DNA of 64,000 nt from Pseudanabaena yagii GIHE-NHR1 (GTDB lineage: Bacteria; Cyanobacteriota; Cyanobacteriia; Pseudanabaenales; Pseudanabaenaceae), in contig NZ_JAAVJL010000002.1 of assembly GCF_012863495.1 (NCBI RefSeq), forward strand, positions 560,501-624,500. The letters run 5' to 3'. The position numbers and the translations under genes were made by a program. Position 1 is the stretch's first letter. Each line of letters starts with the position of its first letter. Shown piece by piece: positions 54,597 through 62,740 of this stretch. The notes below the pieces were generated by a model that saw only the letters and a program-made list of their open reading frames with translations, did no database searches and was not told where the DNA came from.

Positions 54597-56533
54597 AAAG
54601 CAATACTCCAATCAGGAGAAAGTTTAGTTTGACCAGTCGAAAAGAAGTCTAAACGGATAGGCTTAATTGTAGTCTTCTTGATTCCCTTTCGAGTTCCAGT
54701 ATGGACAATATCGCCGCGGAGCCGCGGGTTAATCAGCTTCTCAAATTCATTAACTATCCGTTTCGCTTCCGCTTCCGTTGATGCATACACCTGAACCTTT
54801 GAATTGTCCTTGCAGACATAGATAGCGCTATGTTCTCCTTTATTAAATTGCGATAGATTTGGCTTCACTCCCTTTGCTCCGTTGTAATGAGGAATGCTGT
54901 GCTGGTAGTAAGTGTCGGTAAACTTCCCATTCACAAATTCACGATAGAGAACTACCGCTTGCGGTCTTTGTCCTACCCTCACTTGCCAGTATTCGGGGAC
55001 AGTCAGAACCTTATCATTTAGGCTGCATTCTCTTGACCTAATTTCTAGCAATTCCTTAAAGCTTGCCTTGGTTTTCTCCTTATCTTTTGGTAATACCTGA
55101 ATCGTAATTTGTTTAGTCTTAGCTGTCCCGTTTGTCTCGTTACAACCATCAAAAATATCAACAGTTAAATCAACAAAACACTTAGCCAAATTTTCACAAG
55201 AAAACTGACAATCTGTTTGTTTAAACCTATCTTTAGTAGTTTGCTCGACTACCTTGGCAGCATCTTGCGCCGCCTGCTCTGCCTGCTTGATTTGCTCCTT
55301 AAGTTTGCTAACCACATCATCAGGACTGCCTGTCTTCGGTGTTTGAGGCGTAAAGTTTGGAGAGGGAGCCGATCCACTGCTAGGGCTAGGAGAAGATTTT
55401 ATTTGCGTATTTGGCGGCGCGATCGCAGGTTGTGGCGTGAAATTTGGCGCAACTGGTTGCGGTGCTAGGCTAGGGTTCGCATTTTTATTAAGCAATCCCT
55501 TCAGAGCGTCCAAGATATCGCCATTCTGTTGGCTAATGCCATTGACGCTATTTTTTAAATCCTCCAACCGACCGATCGCATCACCAATAGCATTAGGGTC
55601 AAAGGATGGGTTAGGTGCGCTGCCATCGTTGTTTACTATCGGTTTATATTCTGGGTTTCCCTCTGGCTGCCCATCGTTGCGAAATACCCTGTAAATTTGT
55701 GCTACTGGGTTCGCTCCAAAATTATAGATCTGTGTCCACCTTACCCCATCTATATAAAGATCGAGAATTTGACCTGTCCCGCGCAAAGTTACTGATCCTG
55801 CGATCGGTCCAGTAACTAAAGCGCCTTGCTCTCGAATTTGTTGCTCAGTTGGGGGCGTTTCCGATCCTAATGCGCCTTCAGGAGGGTGGTATCTCGGCGG
55901 CGCATCACTGTAGAAAACAACAAACCCCACCCTGTATTGAACGCCAGCACTCTGTCCGCCAGAAAATGGGGCTGCTGAAGAGCTAGCGATGTTGTTCTTA
56001 CTGCCAAAAAATAACCCCATCAATGGTTTACCTAAGAGGGAGAGGAATAGCCCTCCAGCTTTTGCGTAAGGGTTAGGAGCCGCCAGCAATCCTAGAGACA
56101 GAGCATCTACAGCCGCCTCAGCCGCCGCCTCAGGGCTTTTTGTTTTCGCGAAATTAGCCAAATCACCGCCAATCGTCGCCGCCGCTTGGGCGATCGCCGC
56201 CGCTTTGCCGAGATTATTTATCCCATTGCCAATTTTTTCGCCGTATCTTGCTGGGGTTGGTGTTGATTGCTTTGGGGCTGGGTTCGGATACTTTGCCGCT
56301 CCCCTACTTGCAGATGGCGCATTAAAAGCATTCTCTAAATCTTGTGGACTAGTCTTTGGGGGCTGTCTAAGCAGTCCATTATCCGCAGGTATTGGTGTTG
56401 ATTTTGTTTGTGACGGAGTTTTGGGGTCTGGTTGTTGCGTTGGAGTTGCAGGGTATTGGGTTCCACTGTATCTGTTGTACGATGGCGAATTTAATGCCTT
56501 ATTCAAGGCTGCTATTTCTGCGGGTGTTGCCAT
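54593..56533 (-). CDS. Large Pro/Ala-rich probable structural protein
   Basis: 646 residues. The first 110 are Pro/Ser/Thr-rich and probably disordered. A hydrophobic stretch follows (about 135-180, with ALSLGLLAAPNPYAKAG and LFLSLLGKPLMGLFFG) that could insert in a membrane. A middle beta-rich part (195-300), a second Pro/Ser-rich linker (355-405), a coiled-coil-like segment (410-440) and a Cys-containing C-terminal domain (CQFSCENLAKC near 450) complete it. No named family. The layout resembles minor virion or DNA-delivery proteins of membrane-associated phages; this is inference. Confidence 0.7.
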   Translation of the reverse strand: MATPAEIAALNKALNSPSYNRYSGTQYPATPTQQPDPKTPSQTKSTPIPADNGLLRQPPKTSPQDLENAFNAPSASRGAAKYPNPAPKQSTPTPARYGEKIGNGINNLGKAAAIAQAAATIGGDLANFAKTKSPEAAAEAAVDALSLGLLAAPNPYAKAGGLFLSLLGKPLMGLFFGSKNNIASSSAAPFSGGQSAGVQYRVGFVVFYSDAPPRYHPPEGALGSETPPTEQQIREQGALVTGPIAGSVTLRGTGQILDLYIDGVRWTQIYNFGANPVAQIYRVFRNDGQPEGNPEYKPIVNNDGSAPNPSFDPNAIGDAIGRLEDLKNSVNGISQQNGDILDALKGLLNKNANPSLAPQPVAPNFTPQPAIAPPNTQIKSSPSPSSGSAPSPNFTPQTPKTGSPDDVVSKLKEQIKQAEQAAQDAAKVVEQTTKDRFKQTDCQFSCENLAKCFVDLTVDIFDGCNETNGTAKTKQITIQVLPKDKEKTKASFKELLEIRSRECSLNDKVLTVPEYWQVRVGQRPQAVVLYREFVNGKFTDTYYQHSIPHYNGAKGVKPNLSQFNKGEHSAIYVCKDNSKVQVYASTEAEAKRIVNEFEKLINPRLRGDIVHTGTRKGIKKTTIKPIRLDFFSTGQTKLSPDWSIAL

Positions 56534-56536
56534 GTT

Positions 56537-57736
56537 TTATGCGTAAAGAATGATTGCGTTTACTCCACCCGATGCTGTGCGGGTAACTGTTTGAGTGCCT
56601 GTCGTACTTGCGTAAGTTACTTGATAATTAGCATCAGATTTTTTGTACGAATCACCCAAAAGCTCAAACATTTGGATCTCACCGATCCTTAAAAGCCCAC
56701 CGGGTACTGTAATACCTGTGACATTCAGCCTGTAATAGCGATAGGCAACACTGTTTGTAAAGTCAAAAACCTTCGGTGTTGCTCCTACCCATCCCGAAAT
56801 GTTTGATTGCGAATCCAACGTTACCCAATCAGTATTGTTTAGGCTTCCCTGAAAAGTCCACTGCTTTGGAGTATTAGAGTTAACAATGCTCACGTTTGAC
56901 GGGAATATTGAATACCGACGAACAACTTTGCTAGCAGATCCAAAATCCAAAGCTATCCAGTCACTCGATAAAGCTCCGCTACTAGCAAAATCAGGCTCGT
57001 TCGGTACTTGACCATCAAAGCAACGCCAAGCCCCATACGAGCTATCGTACTGACTGCTAGAACTTGCGATGATTGGAGATAGCGAGGAGTTTGATGTCAT
57101 GTTTGACGGTGAAACCTGATTGTATCCAACCTGCTCAAATATGCCCAAAACTACACCATTGACTGTTGTTGATTGCCCTTGAGAAATGGATACTGATTGG
57201 GATTTTACCGAGAATCCATTTATTTCTGTTTTTAATGCATAGGCTGATAAGTCTGGTAATTGGGATGTTAGGGCATAGTTCGCCAAAGCTGTTGCTAGCT
57301 GCGAATTGCTGACATAGTTAGAAAGATTGGGAATGTCGATAAGTCTCGCGTAAGGAGCTAGATCGGGCAATTGCGAGATTAGGGCATAGGCTGACAGGTC
57401 AACGGCTCCACCAGAAGATTCTGACGACACATATAGGCTGAGAGTGTAATCGTCAATAAACCGACTCACAGGCACAAATAGGAAATTTGCACACTCAGAC
57501 ATATCTAGGGGGATAGTCTGGCGTTGGCTGACGATTGGGTATGGTTTAGAACGCCGAAGAGATGCGTCAACCTGATATAGAAAACCCAATAGGATCGGCT
57601 GTGCTGTGTTGTCCACAATGCCATCTACGATGGTTTCTAGATACGCTTTCGCCAAATTTGTCGCGGTATTTGGGATAGTGATCACACCTTGCAAAAAGTT
57701 GTGAGCGTCGCTGTAAATCTGAGTGAATAAGGTCAT
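56537..57736 (-). CDS. Tail-fibre-like protein with an F5/8C domain
   Basis: 399 residues. Residues 105-175 carry repeats of the form YAL-SQLPDLxxYA (ALISQLPDLAPYARL, ALTSQLPDLSAYALK), a pattern common in trimeric phage tail fibres. Residues 205-360 match an F5/8 type C (discoidin) fold: AWRCFDGQ, WIALDFGSA, KQWTFQGSLNNTDWVTLD, YRYYRLNV and GEIQMFEL. Such domains bind sugars. The best reading is a host-recognition protein. It lies 3 bp before the 646-residue gene and 3 bp after the 108-residue gene. Confidence 0.82.
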   Translation of the reverse strand: MTLFTQIYSDAHNFLQGVITIPNTATNLAKAYLETIVDGIVDNTAQPILLGFLYQVDASLRRSKPYPIVSQRQTIPLDMSECANFLFVPVSRFIDDYTLSLYVSSESSGGAVDLSAYALISQLPDLAPYARLIDIPNLSNYVSNSQLATALANYALTSQLPDLSAYALKTEINGFSVKSQSVSISQGQSTTVNGVVLGIFEQVGYNQVSPSNMTSNSSLSPIIASSSSQYDSSYGAWRCFDGQVPNEPDFASSGALSSDWIALDFGSASKVVRRYSIFPSNVSIVNSNTPKQWTFQGSLNNTDWVTLDSQSNISGWVGATPKVFDFTNSVAYRYYRLNVTGITVPGGLLRIGEIQMFELLGDSYKKSDANYQVTYASTTGTQTVTRTASGGVNAIILYA

Positions 57737-57739
57737 AGC

Positions 57740-58066
57740 TTAGGAGTTGTAATTATTGGATGCTGTAGCCGTTCCGATTTCTTGCGTTGCAAGCCATTCC
57801 TTAGTACTTCCATCGCGCCCAAAGTTCGGATCAACGGTTAGATAAATCGAAAAAAGCTTGGTGTTACTGCCGTTGGCAGCCTTAAAAGCATTTTTCTGGA
57901 CTCGTTTGACTGGATCGGCATTTGCCACGGGATAAAAATCGCTGTTACCGTACAAATCCCACATCTGCTCTAAGCACCATGTTAGGCATTTTTCGACTGT
58001 ATCGACGTTGTCAGGGAGTCTCATTTGAGAGCTTGTTGGTGTGCCACTACGGACAAATGCAGTCAT
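57740..58066 (-). CDS. Small protein, first of the leftward structural operon
   Basis: 108 residues, no membrane segment. It contains VEKCLTWCLEQMWDLYG (about 24-40) and FSIYLTVDPNFGRDG. No family recognised. Its start faces the divergent promoter region 58067-58278. Confidence 0.68.
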   Translation of the reverse strand: MTAFVRSGTPTSSQMRLPDNVDTVEKCLTWCLEQMWDLYGNSDFYPVANADPVKRVQKNAFKAANGSNTKLFSIYLTVDPNFGRDGSTKEWLATQEIGTATASNNYNS

Positions 58067-58278
58067 ATGTTTTTAGATAAATTTTGTCGGTTTTCGTGAC
58101 GCGGATTTTAGTTCAAAAATATTTTTTTTCGCAAACGGAAAGACATCCTTGGATACTACTATCCAAGGATGTGACGGGTATTTAAAAGTGTTGCAAAATA
58201 TAGGCTGTAGCGATTTGCGAGTATTTCGCCTTGGATATAGCTTGGCTATGCAAGTTTAGTCAAAGCAAACCCAAAAAA
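58067..58278. promoter_or_regulatory. Divergent promoter region of the structural operons
   Basis: 212 bp between leftward and rightward virion-type genes. It holds a perfect palindrome with 13-bp arms (58143-58155 and 58160-58172, loop CTAC), a candidate operator or signal. It does not match the GTTGTAA operator, so late control may be separate. Confidence 0.55.
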
Positions 58279-58785
58279 ATGACTGCATATACCCCTACAG
58301 GTTCTTCTCTTAAGTCCACAAATATTGCAGGTGCTTTCGTTGAAGTATCGCGTTTATTGAACCAAGCAGAAATTACTCGCAACGCGGCTAACCCTGCTCT
58401 TGCGCCAAAGAATAACATTACAATGACTGCCTCTTTCGATGGCAACGTATTTGCCATTAACGCGGCTATACCCATTCAGACTTCCTTGGATTCAAGCGGT
58501 AAGTTGGTTGTCGATGCCAGTGACTATCTAGGCTCTACCTACAGCGCTTTCACCGTCGGCACTGGTGATGCTAAGTCCACCGATCTGCCTAGTGCATTCC
58601 TTGAAATTGCTCAATTGTTGGCAGCAGCAGAGAAGTCTGTAACACCTACAACCGATCAGCCTAACAACATCACCATTGATGTGTCCTTAGAAACAGGCTT
58701 GGCAACGATCGCCGCAAACATCCCTTTCACTCCTACCCTTGGCAGTGCTGGTGAAGTTACCCTCACCGCAGTTAACTACGTGTAG
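58279..58785 (+). CDS. Protein with two tandem homologous halves, candidate coat protein
   Basis: 168 residues from the ATG at 58279 (MTAYTPTGSSLKS); the longer frame from 58231 adds an unrelated 16 residues. The two halves repeat: KSTNIAGAFVEVSRLLNQAE / KSTDLPSAFLEIAQLLAAAE, then KNNITMTASFDGNVFAINAA / PNNITIDVSLETGLATIAAN, then IPIQTSL / IPFTPTL. Each is a helix followed by beta strands. No Cys, no signal peptide. It is the first gene of the rightward structural operon. Simple, repeated, Ala/Thr-rich composition would suit an abundant coat subunit; this is inference. Confidence 0.78.
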   Translation: MTAYTPTGSSLKSTNIAGAFVEVSRLLNQAEITRNAANPALAPKNNITMTASFDGNVFAINAAIPIQTSLDSSGKLVVDASDYLGSTYSAFTVGTGDAKSTDLPSAFLEIAQLLAAAEKSVTPTTDQPNNITIDVSLETGLATIAANIPFTPTLGSAGEVTLTAVNYV

Positions 58786-58852
58786 GCGACTGGCTTAGGG
58801 CTGTCTGAGTCCTAAGCCTTCCATCAATCTTTGAAATTTAAAGGGAAAATTT

Positions 58853-59314
58853 ATGGCGACTACTCGCAAAAGTAGACCAGCGACAGGGCGGCGAGTTCCT
58901 CTTGTCTTTGGCTCAAAAAAGACTAAGAAGTCTGGAAAAGAAGTAACAGTTCAATTGATCGGCAAAGTTCCAGAAAGCACTATCAAGGCTTTGGATATCA
59001 AGTTAAAACCCGCGACAGCCGCCGCAAAGGATGCAAAGCTTATTAAAGCCAAGAATGGAGCTTTGTATCTACCCCGATCTGGAGGTACAGCCAGTGGACG
59101 GAGATCTATGCTGTGTAGTGCCGACGGTATCTCATGGTATTCAGTGGTAGTGCCAAATGGTTGCTCGTATTCGCTAGCCAAGACTGTTTTGGCGAAAAAC
59201 AGCAAAGCGGTAGCATTCAAAACCGTTGCAGGTGGCACTCAGATTGTTGGTGATGCTAGCAAGGTCAAGGCAAAGCCAAAATCTAGCGCAAAGAAACCAG
59301 CCGCAGGTAAATAG
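58853..59314 (+). CDS. Basic protein with Lys-rich tails
   Basis: 153 residues, strongly basic. The N-terminal tail (RKSRPATGRR) and C-terminal tail (KAKPKSSAKKPAAGK) flank a beta-rich core with SADGISWYSVVVPNGCSYSL. The tails suggest nucleic-acid binding, as in packaged DNA-binding or inner capsid proteins. No family recognised. RBS-like AAAGGGAAA precedes the ATG. Confidence 0.72.
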   Translation: MATTRKSRPATGRRVPLVFGSKKTKKSGKEVTVQLIGKVPESTIKALDIKLKPATAAAKDAKLIKAKNGALYLPRSGGTASGRRSMLCSADGISWYSVVVPNGCSYSLAKTVLAKNSKAVAFKTVAGGTQIVGDASKVKAKPKSSAKKPAAGK

Positions 59315-59320
59315 AGCATC

Positions 59321-59698
59321 ATGGGCAATATAAGGCTTTTGTATCGTGGCACAGTGAATTTCTCGATCAAGCGTGAGTTTGCTGTGCCAATTCAGTTCAC
59401 ACAGCCTAAATTGCTCATAGAAGTATCGGCTGCAAGGGTTCCTCAAGCTACTTTTGGCACTCTACAGTCGATACTTTTTATCCCAGAGCTAGGCTTTACA
59501 AGTGGCAAGGCTCAATCAATCAAATTCGATAAAAATATGATTGAAATTGATGTGCAATTTGCCACGAATTATCGATTGATCTTTGCCCCTTACAGCAAGA
59601 TTAGAGGCAATGTAAACATCAGTATTTATGAGCCTTTGTACGCTCAAAATGTACAGGTTCTGAATGTTGGACAAAATATATTTATAGGGAGTCTATAG
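59321..59698 (+). CDS. Beta-rich island protein, unknown
   Basis: 125 residues, mostly short beta strands (NIRLLYRGTVNFSIKREF, LLIEVSAARVP, MIEIDVQFATNYRLIF). No signal peptide, no family recognised. It lies 6 bp after the basic protein gene. The fold type would suit a virion structural component. Confidence 0.68.
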   Translation: MGNIRLLYRGTVNFSIKREFAVPIQFTQPKLLIEVSAARVPQATFGTLQSILFIPELGFTSGKAQSIKFDKNMIEIDVQFATNYRLIFAPYSKIRGNVNISIYEPLYAQNVQVLNVGQNIFIGSL

Positions 59699-59700
59699 CA

Positions 59701-59934
59701 ATGCCTCCATTCGTAATTGAAGCTAGTGTTCTCCTTGCGATATTGGGAACATCAGTTAAGATAACTAACTCAATAAATCGAATCGAACAAGCTCAGAAAC
59801 AGGGATACACAGAGCTTGTAGGACACGTAAATGTGTTGAGGACTAAGATTGAGTTTTTAGAGAGAGAAAGTCTTGAACTCAAGAATGAGATAAAGGAATC
59901 AAGACGGCATAGGTATTCCGATCCAAATTCCTAG
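59701..59934 (+). CDS. Membrane-anchored coiled-coil protein
   Basis: 77 residues. A short N-terminal hydrophobic stretch (about 3-20) is followed by a coiled coil (about 25-70) with heptads such as VNVLRTKIEFLERESLELKN. It starts 2 bp after the preceding stop. The layout fits a small phage membrane protein. It ends in a 4-bp overlap with the convergent gene. Confidence 0.65.
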   Translation: MPPFVIEASVLLAILGTSVKITNSINRIEQAQKQGYTELVGHVNVLRTKIEFLERESLELKNEIKESRRHRYSDPNS

Positions 59935-60191
59935 ATCGTCTTTGGATTGACAAAATTTTCGAGTTTATATACCAGTTGGCAAAAGTTTGCCTCACCCATT
60001 GCAAAGGGAGCAACTTTAATCTTTTTCTCTATCAGTTTTGCGTTTCCCACACTGTCAAAAGATGCTTTCCAGTTAGATAGCAATGCTGTAATTAAATAAA
60101 CCTCATCATGTGTCAGCTTTGCGAGTGGGATTGTATTTTTTAGCGATCGTCTACTGCGTTTCTGTTGCTTAGTTAATTTTTTCGATTCCAT
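59931..60191 (-). CDS. Small basic protein at the island's right end
   Basis: 86 residues. The N-terminus is very basic (MESKKLTKQQKRSRRSLKN), the rest mixed helix. No family recognised. Its ATG (60189-60191) forms the foot of a 57-bp hairpin, so translation may be controlled by that structure. Confidence 0.62.
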   Translation of the reverse strand: MESKKLTKQQKRSRRSLKNTIPLAKLTHDEVYLITALLSNWKASFDSVGNAKLIEKKIKVAPFAMGEANFCQLVYKLENFVNPKTI

Positions 60192-60245
60192 ACTAAAAAG
60201 TCCTACAGCGAGACTGATAGTCTCATTGTAGGACTTTTTAGTATG
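60189..60245. repeat. 57-bp nested hairpin including a start codon
   Basis: Perfect 19-bp outer arms (60189-60207, 60227-60245) and a perfect 6-bp inner stem (GAGACT 60210-60215 / AGTCTC 60219-60224, loop GAT), with 2-nt unpaired flanks between. Confidence 0.85.
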
Positions 60246-60290
60246 TTTTTTGATTCTAGTTTAATAAACTAAAACCTTTGCCTAGAGCTT

Positions 60291-60340
60291 GATTTGGGGA
60301 ATCGTTGGTTATTTACATAAGCTAAATAATTTCATAAGCT
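60291..60340. repeat. Right flanking repeat of the island
   Basis: GATTTGGGGAATCGTTG...TTTACATAAGCTA...CATAAGCT aligns with 48224-48268 in direct orientation. It contains a TAAGCT/AGCTTA dyad. Confidence 0.45.
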
Positions 60341-60389
60341 TATGTGTTATGTACGTATTTTGATGGGACTTACACAAGCGAGCACAAAG

Positions 60390-60427
60390 CAAGAACAACC
60401 TTAACCAATTGGTTAAGGTTGTTCTTG
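60390..60427 (-). terminator. Perfect 38-bp palindrome
   Basis: Fully self-complementary with no spacer (centre AATT). It lies 35 bp past the FecR-gene stop and is a probable terminator. Confidence 0.75.
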
Positions 60428-60462
60428 TGATGATTTTCATAAAATTTGCTGGCTCTTGGCTT

Positions 60463-61221
60463 TTAGCTTTTCTTTTTTTGAGAAGCAGTTTCCAAGCTAG
60501 CTTGTCCGGGGATTAATTTATCGATGATTGGTTGAGTGGGTAGAGGCATTTTAAAGCTGCGTAGTAAGGAACTCTTTTGAGCCGCATGATCTTTCCACTC
60601 TTTCAAGCTTAAACGGCGGACAACTGGAGGCTTAGTATCATTTGGTTTGACCAAAATTTCCTCACCAGTCAACAACACAATTTCCTTTGACTGATTAGGT
60701 AACTTCACCGATACCGTTCCTTCCCAAGAGAAAAACCTGACACCTTGATTGATATCCTTAGGAATTTCCACAAAAGCTGTTGTGCCACGGATAGCTGCGG
60801 TTGCATAAGGCGTAGAAATTTCTGTGGGAACTTTTAAACCAGGTTTAATCCAAGTAATCATCTTGCCAGACTTTAGGTGCAATCGATTTTGAGGTTGGAT
60901 TTGTAAAATGGAATCACCACCAATCCGAAAGCCCACACCATTATTAAACTCAACCTGCGTTTTGCCATTTGCCTCAGTACGAACTGTATCAGCTACATAT
61001 AAATCCATTCCTAATTGAGCATCAATTTCTTTGGACTGCGGATTTTGTTGAGATGCGACAAACACTGGCTTATCTTCGATCAATGACACCTTCGCGATCG
61101 CTTGATTTGTAGGAGCATTACTTGTAGAGCTAGGTACAGGAGAGCTAGGAGTTGGACTAGGTTGAGACTCACATCCAAATAAAGCGATCGCAGCAGCAGC
61201 TATGAATAGATAACTTTTCAT
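60463..61221 (-). CDS. FecR-domain lipoprotein
   Basis: 252 residues. Lipoprotein signal with lipobox ALFGC (Cys17), then a Pro/Ser linker. A FecR-type domain (about 45-195) follows, with DTVRTEANGKTQVEFNNGV, LKSGKMITWIKPG and IRGTTAFVEI. FecR domains elsewhere sense or scaffold at the envelope. No sigma factor or TonB receptor is nearby, so a role in iron signalling is not supported here. Confidence 0.88.
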   Translation of the reverse strand: MKSYLFIAAAAIALFGCESQPSPTPSSPVPSSTSNAPTNQAIAKVSLIEDKPVFVASQQNPQSKEIDAQLGMDLYVADTVRTEANGKTQVEFNNGVGFRIGGDSILQIQPQNRLHLKSGKMITWIKPGLKVPTEISTPYATAAIRGTTAFVEIPKDINQGVRFFSWEGTVSVKLPNQSKEIVLLTGEEILVKPNDTKPPVVRRLSLKEWKDHAAQKSSLLRSFKMPLPTQPIIDKLIPGQASLETASQKKKS

Positions 61222-61313
61222 TACTACATCTCAAGGAAAGGTGAAACAGTAGACTGATGGTTGCATATCTACCATGAGCAAGCAAGTGTACTTTATGCGT
61301 AATTCTTATGAAT

Positions 61314-61346
61314 AGATTGTGGCGAGGCTTTGCCTCGCTACAATCT
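61314..61346 (-). terminator. Hairpin abutting the methyltransferase stop
   Basis: 15-base arms with one mismatch (61314-61328, 61332-61346), loop TTT. Ends exactly beside the stop at 61347. Confidence 0.7.
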
Positions 61347-62000
61347 TTACGGATGCTTTTCGGCAATGACTCTTACTTGATACCAAGTCCGTTCAATTCT
61401 CCCGAAAATGCGACAGGCTATTTCAAATAGAGGTCTTCCACCAATTTTGGCGATTAGTTGGTACTTCGGAGGCCATTTGTGAATGTAAGGTTTGGACTCA
61501 ATTACTGAAAATCCCGCCTCAGTGAAAAGATTGCCAATGCACATGGGACTCCAGCTAAAAAGATGATGATTAATATCATTGGGCTTATAGCTGTAGGAAA
61601 TTGATTCACAGGGAACAACAAAAATGATTTTGCCGCCAGTCTTTAGTTTTTTATATAGTGACTTGAGTTCTTGAAGTGGTTGTAGAGTATGTTCTAAAGC
61701 ATTGTCAGAAATGATGACATCAACATACTCATCTGGGATTTCATCGACACTGCGAAACATCTCCAGCCCATTTTTCTTAGCTGCGGCTGCGGCTGCTGGA
61801 TTTACCTCAACTCCCACTTTTTTAGCACATTGGATATTTCTCAAGAGAAATCCCCCACCGCAGCCAAAGTCTAAGACTTCACTATGCTCTGATATGTATT
61901 TAATAAATTTGGTTTGATTTGCCCATCCTCCAAACTCACCAATCGGAGCTTGCCAGTCAAAATATTGGTCATCATAGTGGCTGCTAATCAAATCGGACAT
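61347..62000 (-). CDS. Class I SAM-dependent methyltransferase
   Basis: 217 residues. Motif I VLDFGCGGGFLLRN (about 43-57), an acidic residue after beta-2 (VGVEVNP), motif post-I and VDVIISDNALEHTLQP (about 97-112) are those of the UbiE/Methyltransf_11 type. The substrate is unknown. It is single, between the mini zinc-finger gene and the FecR gene. Confidence 0.9.
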   Translation of the reverse strand: MSDLISSHYDDQYFDWQAPIGEFGGWANQTKFIKYISEHSEVLDFGCGGGFLLRNIQCAKKVGVEVNPAAAAAAKKNGLEMFRSVDEIPDEYVDVIISDNALEHTLQPLQELKSLYKKLKTGGKIIFVVPCESISYSYKPNDINHHLFSWSPMCIGNLFTEAGFSVIESKPYIHKWPPKYQLIAKIGGRPLFEIACRIFGRIERTWYQVRVIAEKHP

Positions 62001-62057
62001 TATTGCTCCTAGTCGTGATATTTCAAGTGAGGTATAGCAAATTATATAGAATCTTCT

Positions 62058-62258
62058 TTATTTCTTATCCTCTAGTTCTATTTTTCCTGTGCCACTGCAA
62101 AATGAACAGTTTTCTTCTCGTTGAATTTCTCCAGAACAATCGCGCAGTTCGATATAGCCTTTACCTTCACAGTGATGACAAGGTTTGGCTATTTGTTGTA
62201 GAGATGTAAGGCGATCGCCTATTAATTTTTCTGGCATATTTTTAAATTCTTGTTCCAA
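62058..62258 (-). CDS. Mini-protein with two CxxCxGxG motifs
   Basis: 66 residues. CHHCEGKGYIEL and CSFCSGTGKIEL form a DnaJ-type zinc site. Cyanobacteria have several such stand-alone mini-proteins; the role is unclear, and helper in folding or redox control is possible. The start may also be the Met at residue 8. Confidence 0.78.
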   Translation of the reverse strand: MEQEFKNMPEKLIGDRLTSLQQIAKPCHHCEGKGYIELRDCSGEIQREENCSFCSGTGKIELEDKK

Positions 62259-62280
62259 AAAGGTGTACTTATTAACTTAT

Positions 62281-62628
62281 TTACCAAGGGCGAATTATTA
62301 AATGGCTCAACCATTTTAAGACTTCCCAAATCAATTGCCAAAGAATTGCAACTCCTAGAATGATTTCTAAGGTAAGGGCTAATACAGTTAGTGTTAAAGC
62401 GATGATAGTAATCGCTTTATTCTGATGTTTTCTATTTCCCAGCAATGCTAAAAAAAATACTATCGTAGCGATCGCACCACGAAATGCCCACAGAGTAACG
62501 ATAACGGAGTCTTCTACTTTACCTTGAATCTTTACGGTGGTAATCGCGATTGCTATATCAACAATTGCTAAGACTAATGCGAGAAAGCTATAGCTATTAC
62601 GGTTCAGAAATATAGCTAATTTATACAT
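62281..62628 (-). CDS. Small membrane protein, unknown
   Basis: 115 residues with three membrane segments (about 12-34, 45-62, 70-98). No recognised family and no motif. It lies 22 bp upstream of the CxxCxGxG gene in the same direction. Confidence 0.7.
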   Translation of the reverse strand: MYKLAIFLNRNSYSFLALVLAIVDIAIAITTVKIQGKVEDSVIVTLWAFRGAIATIVFFLALLGNRKHQNKAITIIALTLTVLALTLEIILGVAILWQLIWEVLKWLSHLIIRPW

Positions 62629-62740
62629 TGCCCAATACTGAATGTAGAAGTACTGTACTTATCTCATCTGGTCATACTCTTCTGGCACTGCGTGGATAAA
62701 TGATTTGATGGTGTCTGCTTTATCTAGATCACCACAGAAT

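Noticed and set aside
48272-60191. Tailed-phage prophage
   Set aside because: No terminase, portal, major capsid, tape measure or integrase can be seen, and the island is too short and compact.
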